NCBI RefSeq assembly: GCF_020532645.1
Contig: NZ_JAJAUZ010000033.1
Span: 1-64,000, forward strand
DNA: 64,000 nucleotides
Source: Streptomyces bambusae
Lineage (GTDB): Bacteria > Actinomycetota > Actinomycetes > Streptomycetales > Streptomycetaceae
Direction: 5' to 3'
Shown in pieces: positions 41,650 through 49,114 of this stretch (within the stretch, counting starts at the first letter, position 1; each line of letters starts with the position of its first letter). Both the position numbers and the translations under genes were made by a program. Under the pieces are notes generated by a model that saw nothing but the letters and a program-made list of their open reading frames with translations, made no database searches and was not told the DNA's origin.

Positions 41650-42528
41650 TCAGGGGGCCAGGGCGCCTTCCAGGAAGGGTTCCAGGATGTGGCGCCAGGC
41701 GGCGGGCTGATCGTAGTGGAGGTAGTGGCCGGCGTCGGGGACTTCCGCATAGGCCCCGCGGGGCAGGACCCGGACCATCTCCTGGGCCTCGGCCCGGCCG
41801 AGCTCGCCGTCCAGGCCGCGGACGACCAGCGTCGGGCACCGGACCTGCGCCAGCTCCTCCCAGTGCGCGTCGTACACCCACGTCTCGCGCGCCCGGAGCA
41901 TCTGCCGGCGGGAGAAGACCGGCCGCCAGCCGTCGGGGCCCGGTTCCATCATCTCGGCGAAGTACTCGCCGCGGCCGGGACTGGGCCGCTCCACCCAGGG
42001 GTCGTCCTCGGCGAACCACTGGCGGACGGCCGCCGGCGAGGCGAACGGCAGCGGCCAGGAGCGGAACCAGTCCTCCCACTGCCGCTGGGAGGCCGCCCCG
42101 AGCGCGGAGGCCCGCATGTCGCAGATGACGAGGGCCTGCACCAGATCGGGCCGGCGGGCGGCGAGCTGCCAGGCCGTCAGCGCGCCCATGGAGTGGCCGA
42201 TGAGGGTGACGGGGGCGAGGCCCAGCTGCTCGATGGCGGCCTCCGCGTCCGCCACGAACGCCTCACGGGTGTACGGGCCTTCGGGCGGCTGGTCGCTGTG
42301 TCCGTGGCCGCGCTGGTCGAGGGCGACGGTGCGGCGGCGGGCGGCGAGCCAGCGGGCGGTGCCGGCCCAGTGGGCGGACCGTCCCATCAGCCCGTGCAGT
42401 AAGAGCACGGCGGGGGCGGAGGCGGCCGGGCCGTCCCCGGTCAGGTCGCGGTCACCTGGCTCGGCGGTGAACTCCCAGGCGGCGAGCCGGACACCGCCGG
42501 ATCCTGTCACATCGAAGCGTCGTACCAA
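41650..42528 (-). CDS. Alpha/beta hydrolase
   Basis: A 292-residue serine hydrolase. The oxyanion segment is LLLHGLMGRSAHWAGTA, the nucleophile elbow TLIGHSMGALTAW (Ser about residue 112), the acid probably the Asp in VVRGLDGELG and the His in DAGHYLHYD. It resembles non-haem haloperoxidase and epoxide-hydrolase type members; substrate unknown. Start uncertain: a TTG at 42528 (LVRRFDVTGSGG) lies about ten bases behind GAAGGGGG and fits the family start; the frame is open further upstream to 42627 but that part looks non-coding. Confidence 0.85.
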   Translation of the reverse strand: MVRRFDVTGSGGVRLAAWEFTAEPGDRDLTGDGPAASAPAVLLLHGLMGRSAHWAGTARWLAARRRTVALDQRGHGHSDQPPEGPYTREAFVADAEAAIEQLGLAPVTLIGHSMGALTAWQLAARRPDLVQALVICDMRASALGAASQRQWEDWFRSWPLPFASPAAVRQWFAEDDPWVERPSPGRGEYFAEMMEPGPDGWRPVFSRRQMLRARETWVYDAHWEELAQVRCPTLVVRGLDGELGRAEAQEMVRVLPRGAYAEVPDAGHYLHYDQPAAWRHILEPFLEGALAP

Positions 42529-42744
42529 GGTCGATGCACCCCCTTCGCTCCCGACCAGAGTATCGAACCTGCATTCGAAAACCGGGCCTTGCCCGGCAAC
42601 ACCGCTCTTTCGAGTGACCTTGCTCAAGGATTGGCGGCCGCTGCCGAGGGGAGATCTTCATCGGGAGGCGGGCCGCTCGGGGAAGACGGTCCGAGGGGAT
42701 TGACCCTGAGAGCTCGGGGCTCCGGGTCAGCCAAGGGGAGGACG

Positions 42745-42772
42745 GGTCCCGGCGTCGCAAGGCGCCGGGACC
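42745..42772. terminator. Hairpin GGTCCCGGCG/CGCCGGGACC
   Basis: Ten-base perfect stem with loop tcgcaagg, in the spacer between the hydrolase and dmdR1 genes. It could be a terminator, or an attenuator in a leader read toward the hydrolase. Confidence 0.5.
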
Positions 42773-42910
42773 TTCCCGTTGGGGGCGTGGTCGGGGCGGA
42801 ACCCGCGCGGCCCGGTTCAGACGTACGAAAACCATTCCGTCCAGCCTGACACGCAAGCGGGGCTCAGGCGCCCGGTTCGGCCAGATTCCCCGGCACCGGA
42901 CGGCACACGA

Positions 42911-42943
42911 CCGGCCCGGACCCTCCGCGAGGGTCCGGGCCGG
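42911..42943 (-). terminator. Terminator of dmdR1
   Basis: A 15-bp perfect stem, CCGGCCCGGACCCTC and GAGGGTCCGGGCCGG, with a three-base loop, 25 bases after the dmdR1 stop on the minus strand. Confidence 0.78.
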
Positions 42944-42967
42944 CCGCCCGTCGGTGGCGGGCGACGG

Positions 42968-43663
42968 TCAGCGGCGGGCGGCCACGAACACGTGGGAGGC
43001 GATCTCCTCCTCCAGCTCGGCGGCCTCGCCGCCGCTGCCGACCAGGACCCCGCCCGGCGACTCGGTGACGCTGACGACCGAGCCGGGCTGCACGCCCGCC
43101 CGCCGCAGCGTGTACATCAGCTGCGCGTCGGTCTGGATCGGCTCACCGATGCGCCGGACGACGACCGTCTTGCCCTCGGTGCCCGGGTCCAGCTCGGACA
43201 GCGCCACCATGCTGTCGTCGAGGAACGGGTCGGCCTCGGCCTTCTCGCCCAGCTCCTCCAGACCCGGGATCGGGTTCCCGTACGGCGACTCCGTCGGGTG
43301 GCGCAGCAGCTCCAGGACGCGCCGCTCCACCGCCTCGCTCATCACGTGCTCCCAGCGGCAGGCCTCGGCGTGCACCTGCTCCCACTCCAGGCCGATCACG
43401 TCGACGAGCAGGCATTCCGCCAGGCGGTGCTTGCGCATGACGCGGGTGGCCAGCCGGCGGCCCTCTTCGGTCAGCTCCAGGTGCCGGTCGCTGGCGACGG
43501 CCACCAGGCCGTCGCGCTCCATCCGCGCCACCGTCTGGCTGACCGTCGGACCGCTCTGATCGAGCCGTTCGGCGATCCGGGCGCGCATGGGGACCACACC
43601 TTCCTCTTCCAGCTCCAGGATGGTGCGGAGGTACATCTCCGTGGTGTCGATCAGTCCGGACAT
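42968..43663 (-). CDS. dmdR1: DtxR/IdeR-family iron-dependent repressor (DmdR1-type)
   Basis: A 231-residue Fe2+-activated repressor of siderophore and iron-uptake genes. The N-terminal winged helix starts MSGLIDTTEMYLRTILELEEEGVVP, with Met10 as a metal ligand as in IdeR; the recognition helix is GPTVSQTVARMERDGLV. The dimerisation/metal domain has RKHRLAECLLVDVIGLEWEQVHAEACRWEHVMSE, giving the His and Glu of site 1 and the Cys-x3-His of site 2. A C-terminal SH3-like domain follows. S. coelicolor calls its main copy DmdR1 (DesR) and I recall the same neighbour, a SIS-domain gene. No DtxR-type iron box was seen near it, but a DasR-like site lies upstream. Confidence 0.92.
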   Translation of the reverse strand: MSGLIDTTEMYLRTILELEEEGVVPMRARIAERLDQSGPTVSQTVARMERDGLVAVASDRHLELTEEGRRLATRVMRKHRLAECLLVDVIGLEWEQVHAEACRWEHVMSEAVERRVLELLRHPTESPYGNPIPGLEELGEKAEADPFLDDSMVALSELDPGTEGKTVVVRRIGEPIQTDAQLMYTLRRAGVQPGSVVSVTESPGGVLVGSGGEAAELEEEIASHVFVAARR

Positions 43664-43788
43664 ACGTGCCCCTCGTTATCGTGCGCTGGCCCTGCCCCCA
43701 ATTCTGACGCATCGGCCCGGCAACCGTCCCGCGGCGGTGGGAACGGGCCGCGGTCCGGCGCGCCGGGTGGACGGCGTATTGACAGGCC

Positions 43789-43804
43789 GATGGTCCAGAC
43801 CGCA
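43789..43804. promoter_or_regulatory. dre-like site (DasR/GlcNAc regulation)
   Basis: GATGGTCCAGACCGCA matches the DasR consensus ACTGGTCTAGACCACT at 11 of 16 positions, including the TGGTC and AGACC arms. It is 126 bases upstream of dmdR1 and 50 bases upstream of the divergent SIS gene. GlcNAc/DasR control of dmdR1 is described for S. coelicolor, which supports the assignment. Confidence 0.65.
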
Positions 43805-43853
43805 CGGTGAGCGGCGACATCCACGCACGCCATCGCGGAAGGGTCCTCGGCGC

Positions 43854-44609
43854 ATGAGCGAGAGCAAGCTGGCCGGCCAGTTCTTCGACGCCGCAATCGG
43901 GCTGCTGCAGCGGGTCCGGGACGAAGAGGCCGACGGCATCGCGGCGGCCGGCGGGCTGATCGCCGACGCCGTCGCGTCCGGCAACCGGCTCTTCGCGTTC
44001 GGCGCCGGACACTCCTCGCTGCCCGCCCAGGACGTGGTCTACCGCGCCGGCGGTCTGGCCCTGATGAACTTCCTCGCCGTCCCCGGCACCGCCGGCGTCG
44101 ACGTCATGCCCGCCACCCTCGGCAGTGCCCTGGAGCGGGTCGACGGCCTGGCCGGCGCGGTCCTCGACAGCAGCCCGGCGACCGCCGGCGACGTCCTCGT
44201 GATCATCTCGCTGTCCGGGCGGAACTCACTGCCCGTCGAGATGGCCCTGAACGCGCGGGCCCTCGGCCTCAAGGTCGTGGGCGTCACCTCGGTCGCGTAC
44301 ACCACCGGCACCCGGTCCCGGCACGCCTCCGGGACCTTCCTGAAGGACCACTGCGACGTGGTCCTCGACAGCAAGATCGCCGTCGGGGACGCGGAGCTGA
44401 CCCTGGACGGGATCGAGGCGCCGTTCGCCCCGGCCTCCACCGTGGTCACCAGCGCGATCATGCAGGCGGTGATGGCGGCCGCGGCCGAGCAGCTGGTCGC
44501 CCGCGGCATCGAGCCGCCGCTGCTGCGCTCGGGCAACGTGGACGGCGGCCACGAGTGGAACGGCCGGGTGCTGACCGAGTACGGCGACCGGATCTTCTTC
44601 CGGCACTGA
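43854..44609 (+). CDS. SIS-domain sugar-phosphate isomerase/binding protein
   Basis: A 251-residue protein with one SIS fold: LFAFGAGHSSLPAQDVVYRAGG (about 45-66) and VLVIISLSGRNSLPVEMALNARALGLKVVGVTS (about 113-145) are the phosphosugar-binding segments. It resembles bacterial GlcNAc-6-P/ MurNAc-6-P-linked SIS proteins. ATG at 43854 follows GGAAGGG. It is divergent from dmdR1 and the dre-like site lies 50 bases upstream, which suggests expression controlled by amino-sugar phosphate through DasR. The reaction is not known. Confidence 0.9.
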   Translation: MSESKLAGQFFDAAIGLLQRVRDEEADGIAAAGGLIADAVASGNRLFAFGAGHSSLPAQDVVYRAGGLALMNFLAVPGTAGVDVMPATLGSALERVDGLAGAVLDSSPATAGDVLVIISLSGRNSLPVEMALNARALGLKVVGVTSVAYTTGTRSRHASGTFLKDHCDVVLDSKIAVGDAELTLDGIEAPFAPASTVVTSAIMQAVMAAAAEQLVARGIEPPLLRSGNVDGGHEWNGRVLTEYGDRIFFRH

Positions 44610-44703
44610 GCAGCGGCGGCCGGGCGCGCGGCCGCGGCCGGACTCCGCACGTGCGCCGGCCGGGCTCCGCACGTGCGCGCGGCCGGGCTCCGGCCCTCCG
44701 CGG

Positions 44704-45975
44704 TCAGGCCCCGAGCGTCCCGGCGAGGTCGAGGTCGGCCGCGACGCGGGCCGCGACCTCTTCCGCGTACACGGCGTCCGGCCGCTCGAAGGCGGGCCGG
44801 GCCGCCGACCGCAGGAAGGTCAGCACGCCCAGGGCCCGGCCGCGGCTGCGCAGCACCGTGCACAGACCGTGCACCACGCCTTCCGGCCAGCCGGCCGGCA
44901 CCGCCGCCGGGGGTCCGACGCGGACCGAGCCGGCCCGGTCGAGGGCCTGGAGCGCCGGGTGGCCGGCCGGGTAGCGCAGCGGCAGCGGGCCCGGGTGGGC
45001 CTGCGGCGGGGGCGTCGCGGAGGACCGCACCAGCCGCTCCCCGTCGAGTACGTCGACCAGGGCGTGGTCGGCGAACCCGGCCAGGGCGAAGTCCAGCCGC
45101 ACCCCGACCGCCTCGGCCGGGGACTCGCACTCGGCGGCCGCCCGGGCCGCCCGGTGCATCTGGTTGGTGCGGAACCGCAGCTGCGCGGTGTCCAGCTCGG
45201 CCTGCCGGGCCTCGGTGATGTCCTGGAACAGCCAGCCCACCCCGAGCGGCACCGGCTCCTCCGCGAGCGGCGAGGCCAGCCGCAGGAACCCGCACCGCCA
45301 GCAGCGGCGGCGCGGCCCGTCACCGGTGCGCACCGACACCCACAGTTCGACCGGCGCGGGCGGCGCGCCCTCGGCGAGCACGTGCTGGAGGGCTCCCTCC
45401 AGCTCTTCCACGCCCTGGTCGAGGAGGTCGCCGAGGGGCCGGCCGAGCAGGGCGACCCGGTTGGCGCCGAAGGCCCGGGCGGCGTGCGTGTTCACAACGG
45501 CGGGGCGCAGGTCCACGTCGACGAGGACCACGCCCCAGGAGGCGTCGTCGAGGAGGGCCTCGCTGAGCGCGATGGACCGCTCCAGGTCGATCTGCGTGTG
45601 CACCTCGCTGAAGGCGCAGTACACGCCGGCGGGCCGGCCGTCGGCGCCGGAGACCCGCGCCGACTGGGTGCGGACGAGGACGCGGCCGCCGTCCTTGGTG
45701 AGGAGGGCGAACTCGTGGACCTGGCGGCCGGCGGTGTCCTGCGCGGACATCAGCCGTTTCGCCACGTCCGCGGCGTCGGCGGGCATCGCGGCCCAGCCGC
45801 CGAAGCCGTGTCTGCCGACGGCCTCGGCCGCCGACCAGCCCAGGATCCGCTCGGCCTCGCGGTTCCAGTGGGTGACCACGCCCTCGGCGTCGAACGCGCA
45901 CAGGGCGGCGTCCATCCCGTCGAGCAGCGCGGCAAGCAGATCGTCGGTGGTCTCACCACGTCCGGAAGCACTCAC
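44704..45975 (-). CDS. PAS-PAS-GAF sensor protein without output domain
   Basis: A 423-residue cytosolic protein. Two PAS domains are visible, about 10-130 (LLDGMDAALCAFDAEGVVTHWNREAERILGWSAAEAVGR) and 140-260 (SEALLDDASWGVVLVDVDLRPAVVNTHAARAFGAN), then a GAF-type domain (about 290-423, FALAGFADHALVDVLDGERLV). Streptomyces relatives carry a SpoIIE-type phosphatase at the end; here the chain stops after GAF, so it may signal through protein contact only. The GTG at 45975 has GGGGGG eight bases before it. It is convergent with the SIS gene. Confidence 0.85.
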   Translation of the reverse strand: MSASGRGETTDDLLAALLDGMDAALCAFDAEGVVTHWNREAERILGWSAAEAVGRHGFGGWAAMPADAADVAKRLMSAQDTAGRQVHEFALLTKDGGRVLVRTQSARVSGADGRPAGVYCAFSEVHTQIDLERSIALSEALLDDASWGVVLVDVDLRPAVVNTHAARAFGANRVALLGRPLGDLLDQGVEELEGALQHVLAEGAPPAPVELWVSVRTGDGPRRRCWRCGFLRLASPLAEEPVPLGVGWLFQDITEARQAELDTAQLRFRTNQMHRAARAAAECESPAEAVGVRLDFALAGFADHALVDVLDGERLVRSSATPPPQAHPGPLPLRYPAGHPALQALDRAGSVRVGPPAAVPAGWPEGVVHGLCTVLRSRGRALGVLTFLRSAARPAFERPDAVYAEEVAARVAADLDLAGTLGA

Positions 45976-46081
45976 CTGGAAACCCCCCGCAGGTGTTCGC
46001 GTGTGCGGCACGTCAGATCATTCAACTGCAACGTGACGCAGCCCACACTGCGTTCCCCTGAAGAGGCGGGCAAAAAATGGG

Positions 46082-46111
46082 TTGAGCCCCCTCCGGAGCG
46101 CGGCGTACGTT
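46082..46111 (+). promoter_or_regulatory. Sigma-70-like promoter of the mini-gene
   Basis: TTGAGC (46082-46087), 18 bases, TACGTT (46106-46111). This is close to the housekeeping HrdB pattern and would give a start near 46118 and a leader of only about 25 bases. Confidence 0.55.
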
Positions 46112-46122
46112 GGCCGCACACT

Positions 46123-46137
46123 GAAAGGAGGTGATCC
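46123..46137 (+). promoter_or_regulatory. Extended ribosome-binding site, perfect complement to the 16S 3' end
   Basis: GAAAGGAGGTGATCC is complementary over 15 bases to the 3' end of bacterial 16S rRNA. Ordinary Streptomyces genes here use four to seven bases. It ends five bases before the ATG at 46143, with the GGAGG core at the best distance. Confidence 0.8.
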
Positions 46138-46142
46138 GGAGC

Positions 46143-46181
46143 ATGTACAACTCTCGGACGCGTGAGGTGACTGCGGGCTAA
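46143..46181 (+). CDS. 12-residue mini-ORF with extreme Shine-Dalgarno sequence
   Basis: ATG TAC ... GGC TAA encodes MYNSRTREVTAG. It is far below usual gene length, but it has a promoter-like sequence, a 15-base perfect anti-16S sequence and is followed by strong secondary structure, so it looks like a deliberate unit. It is on the plus strand while the flanking genes (PAS protein, pdxH) are on the minus strand, so it is not the leader of an adjacent gene unless readthrough reaches citrate synthase 1.1 kb away. It could be a peptide, a ribosome-sequestering decoy or the 5' part of a small RNA. Conservation would decide. Confidence 0.5.
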   Translation: MYNSRTREVTAG

Positions 46182-46248
46182 CGCTCGCCGTCAGTACGCA
46201 CCCAGTGCGACGCCGGCGCGAGCGCCGGCCAATTCCAAGCAGTCACCC

Positions 46249-46317
46249 GACCCGCGGGCTCGCCGGTACGTCCGGCCGGCTCCTCTCACTGCAGGAGAGG
46301 ACCCGAGCCCGCGGGTC
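46249..46317. terminator. Long structured element / terminator
   Basis: GACCCGCGGGCTCG (46249-46262) pairs perfectly with CGAGCCCGCGGGTC (46304-46317), a 14-bp stem closing a 41-base loop that itself holds a small stem (CCTCTC/GAGAGG). A compact hairpin GCCGGCGC/GCGCCGGC lies before it at 46212-46229. It lies after the mini-gene and 55 bases beyond the pdxH stop, so it may end both transcripts. Confidence 0.65.
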
Positions 46318-46372
46318 GTCTGCGTTTCCGGGGCCCGCGCCCCGTGGCGCCGGGCCCCGCGACCGCCCCCGG

Positions 46373-47038
46373 TCAGGGGCAGAGCCGCTCCACGTGCCAC
46401 CCGGCGCCCGCCGGGCCCTCCTCGCGCACGTAGCGCAGCCGGTCGTGCAGCCGGTTCTCGTGGCCCTGCCAGAACTCCACCGAGTCGGGGACCACCCGGT
46501 AGCCGCCCCAGCCGGTGGGCACCGGGACCTGCTCGCCCTCCGGATAGCGCTCGGCCAGCTCGGCGTACCGGCGGTCGAGGTCGGCGCGGGAGGCGATCAC
46601 CGTGGACTGCTCGCTGGCCCAGGCACCCAGCTGGGAGCCGTGCGGGCGGGAGCGGAAGTAGGCGACCGTCTCGTCGCGGCCGACCCGCGTCGCGGTGCCG
46701 GTCACGACGACCTGGCGGGCGATCGGGTGCCACGGGAAGAGCAGCGCGACGTGCGGGTTCTCCGCCATCTCGCGGCCCTTGCGGGAGGTGTAGTTCGTGA
46801 AGAACACGAAGCCGCGGGCGTCGAACTGCTTGAGGAGCACGGTGCGGGAGCTGGGCCGGCCGGCCGCGTCGGCGGTGGAGACGACCATGGCGTTGGGCTC
46901 GAAGACGTTGGCGTCGGCGGCCCGCTGGAACCAGACGGCGAACTGGTCCATCGGGTCCGCGGCGAGATCGGATTCGAACACGATCTCGGAGCGGTACTGC
47001 CGGCGCATGGTGGCGGGGTCAAGGTCCTGGTTCGGCAC
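46373..47038 (-). CDS. pdxH: Pyridoxamine 5'-phosphate oxidase
   Basis: A 221-residue FMN enzyme making pyridoxal 5'-phosphate from pyridoxine or pyridoxamine phosphate. Full-length and canonical: PNAMVVSTADAAGRPSSRTVLLK (FMN and substrate binding), FVFFTNYTSRKGREM, VALLFPWHPIARQVVVTG, RSRPHGSQLGAWASEQST and the C-terminal VEFWQGHENRLHDRLRY ... WHVERLCP. The start is a GTG at 47038 (VPNQDLDPATMRRQYRS). It is divergent from citrate synthase. The second PNPOx-like gene in the window (6907) is less canonical. Confidence 0.95.
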   Translation of the reverse strand: MPNQDLDPATMRRQYRSEIVFESDLAADPMDQFAVWFQRAADANVFEPNAMVVSTADAAGRPSSRTVLLKQFDARGFVFFTNYTSRKGREMAENPHVALLFPWHPIARQVVVTGTATRVGRDETVAYFRSRPHGSQLGAWASEQSTVIASRADLDRRYAELAERYPEGEQVPVPTGWGGYRVVPDSVEFWQGHENRLHDRLRYVREEGPAGAGWHVERLCP

Positions 47039-47316
47039 GGCCCCATCCTGCCGCAGCCGCGCGGCCGCGCCATGCCCCCGGAGCTGCGGGGCGGTGTGCC
47101 GGACGTCACGCTTCCGCCCTGCCGCGGGAGCCGACAAAATCTTGGGGCCGGTCCGCGGTGACCGCCGTATTTCGCGTCCGCACGGGGCATGACGGGATTG
47201 ACCCCGCTCGGCCGGGCCGCACCGCGAAGCGCGTGGAAGCGTACAAAGATGTACGCACCCGCCCATCCTGACGCATGGTCATAGCCGTACCTCGCACTAC
47301 ACAGAGGAGCCGCCTG

Positions 47317-48423
47317 ATGTCCGACTTCGTACCCGGGCTCGAAGGGGTCGTCGCGTTCGAGACGGAGATCGCCGAGCCCGACAAGGAAGGCGGTTCGCTG
47401 CGGTACCGGGGCGTCGACATCGAAGACCTGGTCGGCCACGTGTCCTTCGGGAACGTGTGGGGCCTGCTGGTCGACGGTGCCTTCAACCCCGGCCTGCCGG
47501 CGGCCGAACCGTTCCCGATCCCGGTGCACTCCGGTGACATCCGCGTGGACGTGCAGTCCGCCCTCGCCATGCTCGCCCCGGTGTGGGGCCTGAAACCGCT
47601 CCTCGACATCGACGAGCAGACCGCCCGCGACGACCTGGCGCGCGCGGCCGTGATGGCCCTGTCGTACGTCGCCCAGTCGGCGCGCGGCCAGGGGCTGCCG
47701 ATGGTTCCGCAGAAGGAGATCGACAAGGCCGAGTCGGTCGTCGAGCGCTTCATGATCCGCTGGCGCGGCGAGCCGGACCCGCGGCACGTCAAGGCCGTCG
47801 ACGCGTACTGGACCTCGGCCGCCGAGCACGGCATGAACGCCTCCACGTTCACCGCCCGGGTCATCGCCTCCACCGGCGCGGACGTGGCGGCCGCCCTGTC
47901 CGGCGCGGTCGGCGCGATGTCCGGGCCGCTGCACGGCGGGGCGCCCTCGCGCGTCCTCGGCATGATCGAGGAGATCGAGCGCACCGGCGACGCCGTGGCG
48001 TACGTGAAGAAGGCCCTGGACAAGGGCGAGCGGCTGATGGGCTTCGGCCACCGCGTGTACCGCGCGGAGGACCCGCGGGCCCGGGTGCTGCGCCGCACCG
48101 CCAAGGAGCTGGACGCCCCGCGTTACGAGGTGGCGGCCGCGCTGGAGAAGGCCGCCCTGGAGGAGCTGCACGCGCGGCGCCCGGACCGGGTGCTGGCGAC
48201 GAACGTGGAGTTCTGGGCCGCGATCATGCTGGACTTCGCGGAGGTCCCGGCGCACATGTTCACGTCGATGTTCACGTGCGCGCGCACGGCCGGCTGGTCG
48301 GCGCACATCCTGGAGCAGAAGCGCACCGGCCGCCTGGTGCGGCCCTCCGCGCGGTACATCGGCCCGGGCCCGCGCGACCCGCGGTCCATCGGGGGCTACG
48401 AGGACATCGCCTCGACGGCCTGA
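47317..48423 (+). CDS. Citrate synthase (type II, short form)
   Basis: A 368-residue citrate synthase condensing oxaloacetate with acetyl-CoA. Catalytic regions: AAEHGMNASTFTARVIASTGAD (His, about 179-200), GAMSGPLHGGAPSRVLGM (His, about 207-224) and MGFGHRVYRAEDPRARVL (about 255-272), with the Asp near the C-terminal VEFWAAIMLDFAEVP. GAGGAG lies eight bases before the ATG at 47317; an upstream in-frame start at 47275 lacks one. A hairpin follows the stop. Streptomyces has several paralogues, so this may be the secondary citrate or a methylcitrate-type synthase. Confidence 0.95.
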   Translation: MSDFVPGLEGVVAFETEIAEPDKEGGSLRYRGVDIEDLVGHVSFGNVWGLLVDGAFNPGLPAAEPFPIPVHSGDIRVDVQSALAMLAPVWGLKPLLDIDEQTARDDLARAAVMALSYVAQSARGQGLPMVPQKEIDKAESVVERFMIRWRGEPDPRHVKAVDAYWTSAAEHGMNASTFTARVIASTGADVAAALSGAVGAMSGPLHGGAPSRVLGMIEEIERTGDAVAYVKKALDKGERLMGFGHRVYRAEDPRARVLRRTAKELDAPRYEVAAALEKAALEELHARRPDRVLATNVEFWAAIMLDFAEVPAHMFTSMFTCARTAGWSAHILEQKRTGRLVRPSARYIGPGPRDPRSIGGYEDIASTA

Positions 48424-48439
48424 CGCGCGTTCCGCAGCA

Positions 48440-48473
48440 GGCGCGCCGCATCCCTGCGGGGGTGCGGCGCGCC
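48440..48473 (+). terminator. Terminator of citrate synthase
   Basis: GGCGCGCCGCA and TGCGGCGCGCC form an 11-bp perfect stem with a 12-base loop, 16 bases after the stop codon and before the convergent TetR gene. Confidence 0.75.
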
Positions 48474-48514
48474 GTCGTGTCGTACGGGGCCCGGGGCCCG
48501 GCGGGTCGTTCGGC

Positions 48515-49114
48515 TCAGGAGGTGAGGGCCGTGTCGAGGAGGCGGGACCACTGGGCGACGACGCGGGCCCGGCGGGCGGTGTCGTCGGTGAGGACGTTGG
48601 CCAGGCCCAGGCCGCGGGCCATGTCCAGCAGGCCCTGCACGGTCTCGCGGACGCCGGGCGCGGACTCGTCGGCGCCGAGGAGTTCCACGGCGATCCGGTG
48701 GGTCTCGCGGCCGACCCGGGCTTCGAGTTCGGTGACGCGGGGGCGCAGCTGCTCTTCGTTGGAGGCGGCGACCCAGAGCTGGAGGGCGGCCCGGAAGAGG
48801 GTGCCGGTGTAGAGGTCGACGAGGGCGGCGACTGCGGCGGGCCGGGAGGCGGGCCCGTCGGGGAACAGGCCGCGCAGAGCGGCGGAGCGTTCCTCGGCGA
48901 CGTACTCGACGGCGGCGGTGAACAGGTCCTCGCGGGTGGGGAAGTGGTGCTGGGCGGCGCCGCGGGAGACGCCGGCGCGTTCGGCGACGACGGCCACCGT
49001 GGAGCCGGCCCAGCCGTGTTCGGCGAGGCAGGCGACGGCGGCTTCGAGGAGCCGCTGCCGGGTGGCCCGGCTGCGGTCCTGCTTGGGGCCGCGCAGGGGG
49101 GTCACTGCGCCCAT
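48515..49114 (-). CDS. TetR family regulator of the Atu/Liu-like operon
   Basis: A 199-residue TetR repressor: helix-turn-helix about 12-60 (DRSRATRQRLLEAAVACLAEHGWAGSTVAVVAERAGVSRGAAQHHFPTRE) and a C-terminal ligand domain. It is the last gene of a seven-gene operon and its start overlaps the enoyl-CoA hydratase stop (ATG at 49114, or GTG at 49105 with a GTGA overlap), so it is made together with the enzymes, typical of a repressor that senses the acyl-CoA. Likely targets are the palindromes at 57426 and 57630 in the promoter region of the same operon. Confidence 0.9.
   Translation of the reverse strand: MGAVTPLRGPKQDRSRATRQRLLEAAVACLAEHGWAGSTVAVVAERAGVSRGAAQHHFPTREDLFTAAVEYVAEERSAALRGLFPDGPASRPAAVAALVDLYTGTLFRAALQLWVAASNEEQLRPRVTELEARVGRETHRIAVELLGADESAPGVRETVQGLLDMARGLGLANVLTDDTARRARVVAQWSRLLDTALTS

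Larger units (their letters stand above)
42529..42967. other. Gene-free region with two hairpins
   Basis: About 440 bases between the hydrolase start and the dmdR1 stop. I see no convincing gene. A 10-bp stem (GGTCCCGGCG/CGCCGGGACC, loop of eight) lies at 42745-42772 and a 15-bp stem at 42911-42943; the hydrolase promoter must be in the first 150 bases. Confidence 0.55.
45976..46372. other. Spacer holding the mini-gene transcript
   Basis: Between the PAS protein start and the pdxH stop, both on the minus strand, there is a plus-strand unit: candidate promoter 46082-46111, extreme Shine-Dalgarno 46123-46137, a 12-codon frame 46143-46181, and structured sequence to 46317. Nothing else is seen here. 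Confidence 0.6.

Noticed and set aside
42452..42856. Frames of 86-134 codons in the spacer before the hydrolase gene
   Set aside because: No recognisable product and overlapping hairpins; considered non-coding.
42968..43853. DtxR-type iron box near dmdR1
   Set aside because: I looked for the TTAGGTTAGGCTAACCTAA pattern and saw nothing close to it in the window.
46123..46137. Degenerate 16S rRNA gene fragment
   Set aside because: Only the 15 bases complementary to the 16S end match; the flanks show no rRNA similarity, and promoter plus ORF fit a mini-gene better. It stays as an alternative.
46702..48306. 534-codon minus-strand frame over citrate synthase
   Set aside because: Shadow of citrate synthase and the pdxH start region; no family features, and citrate synthase on the plus strand is complete.
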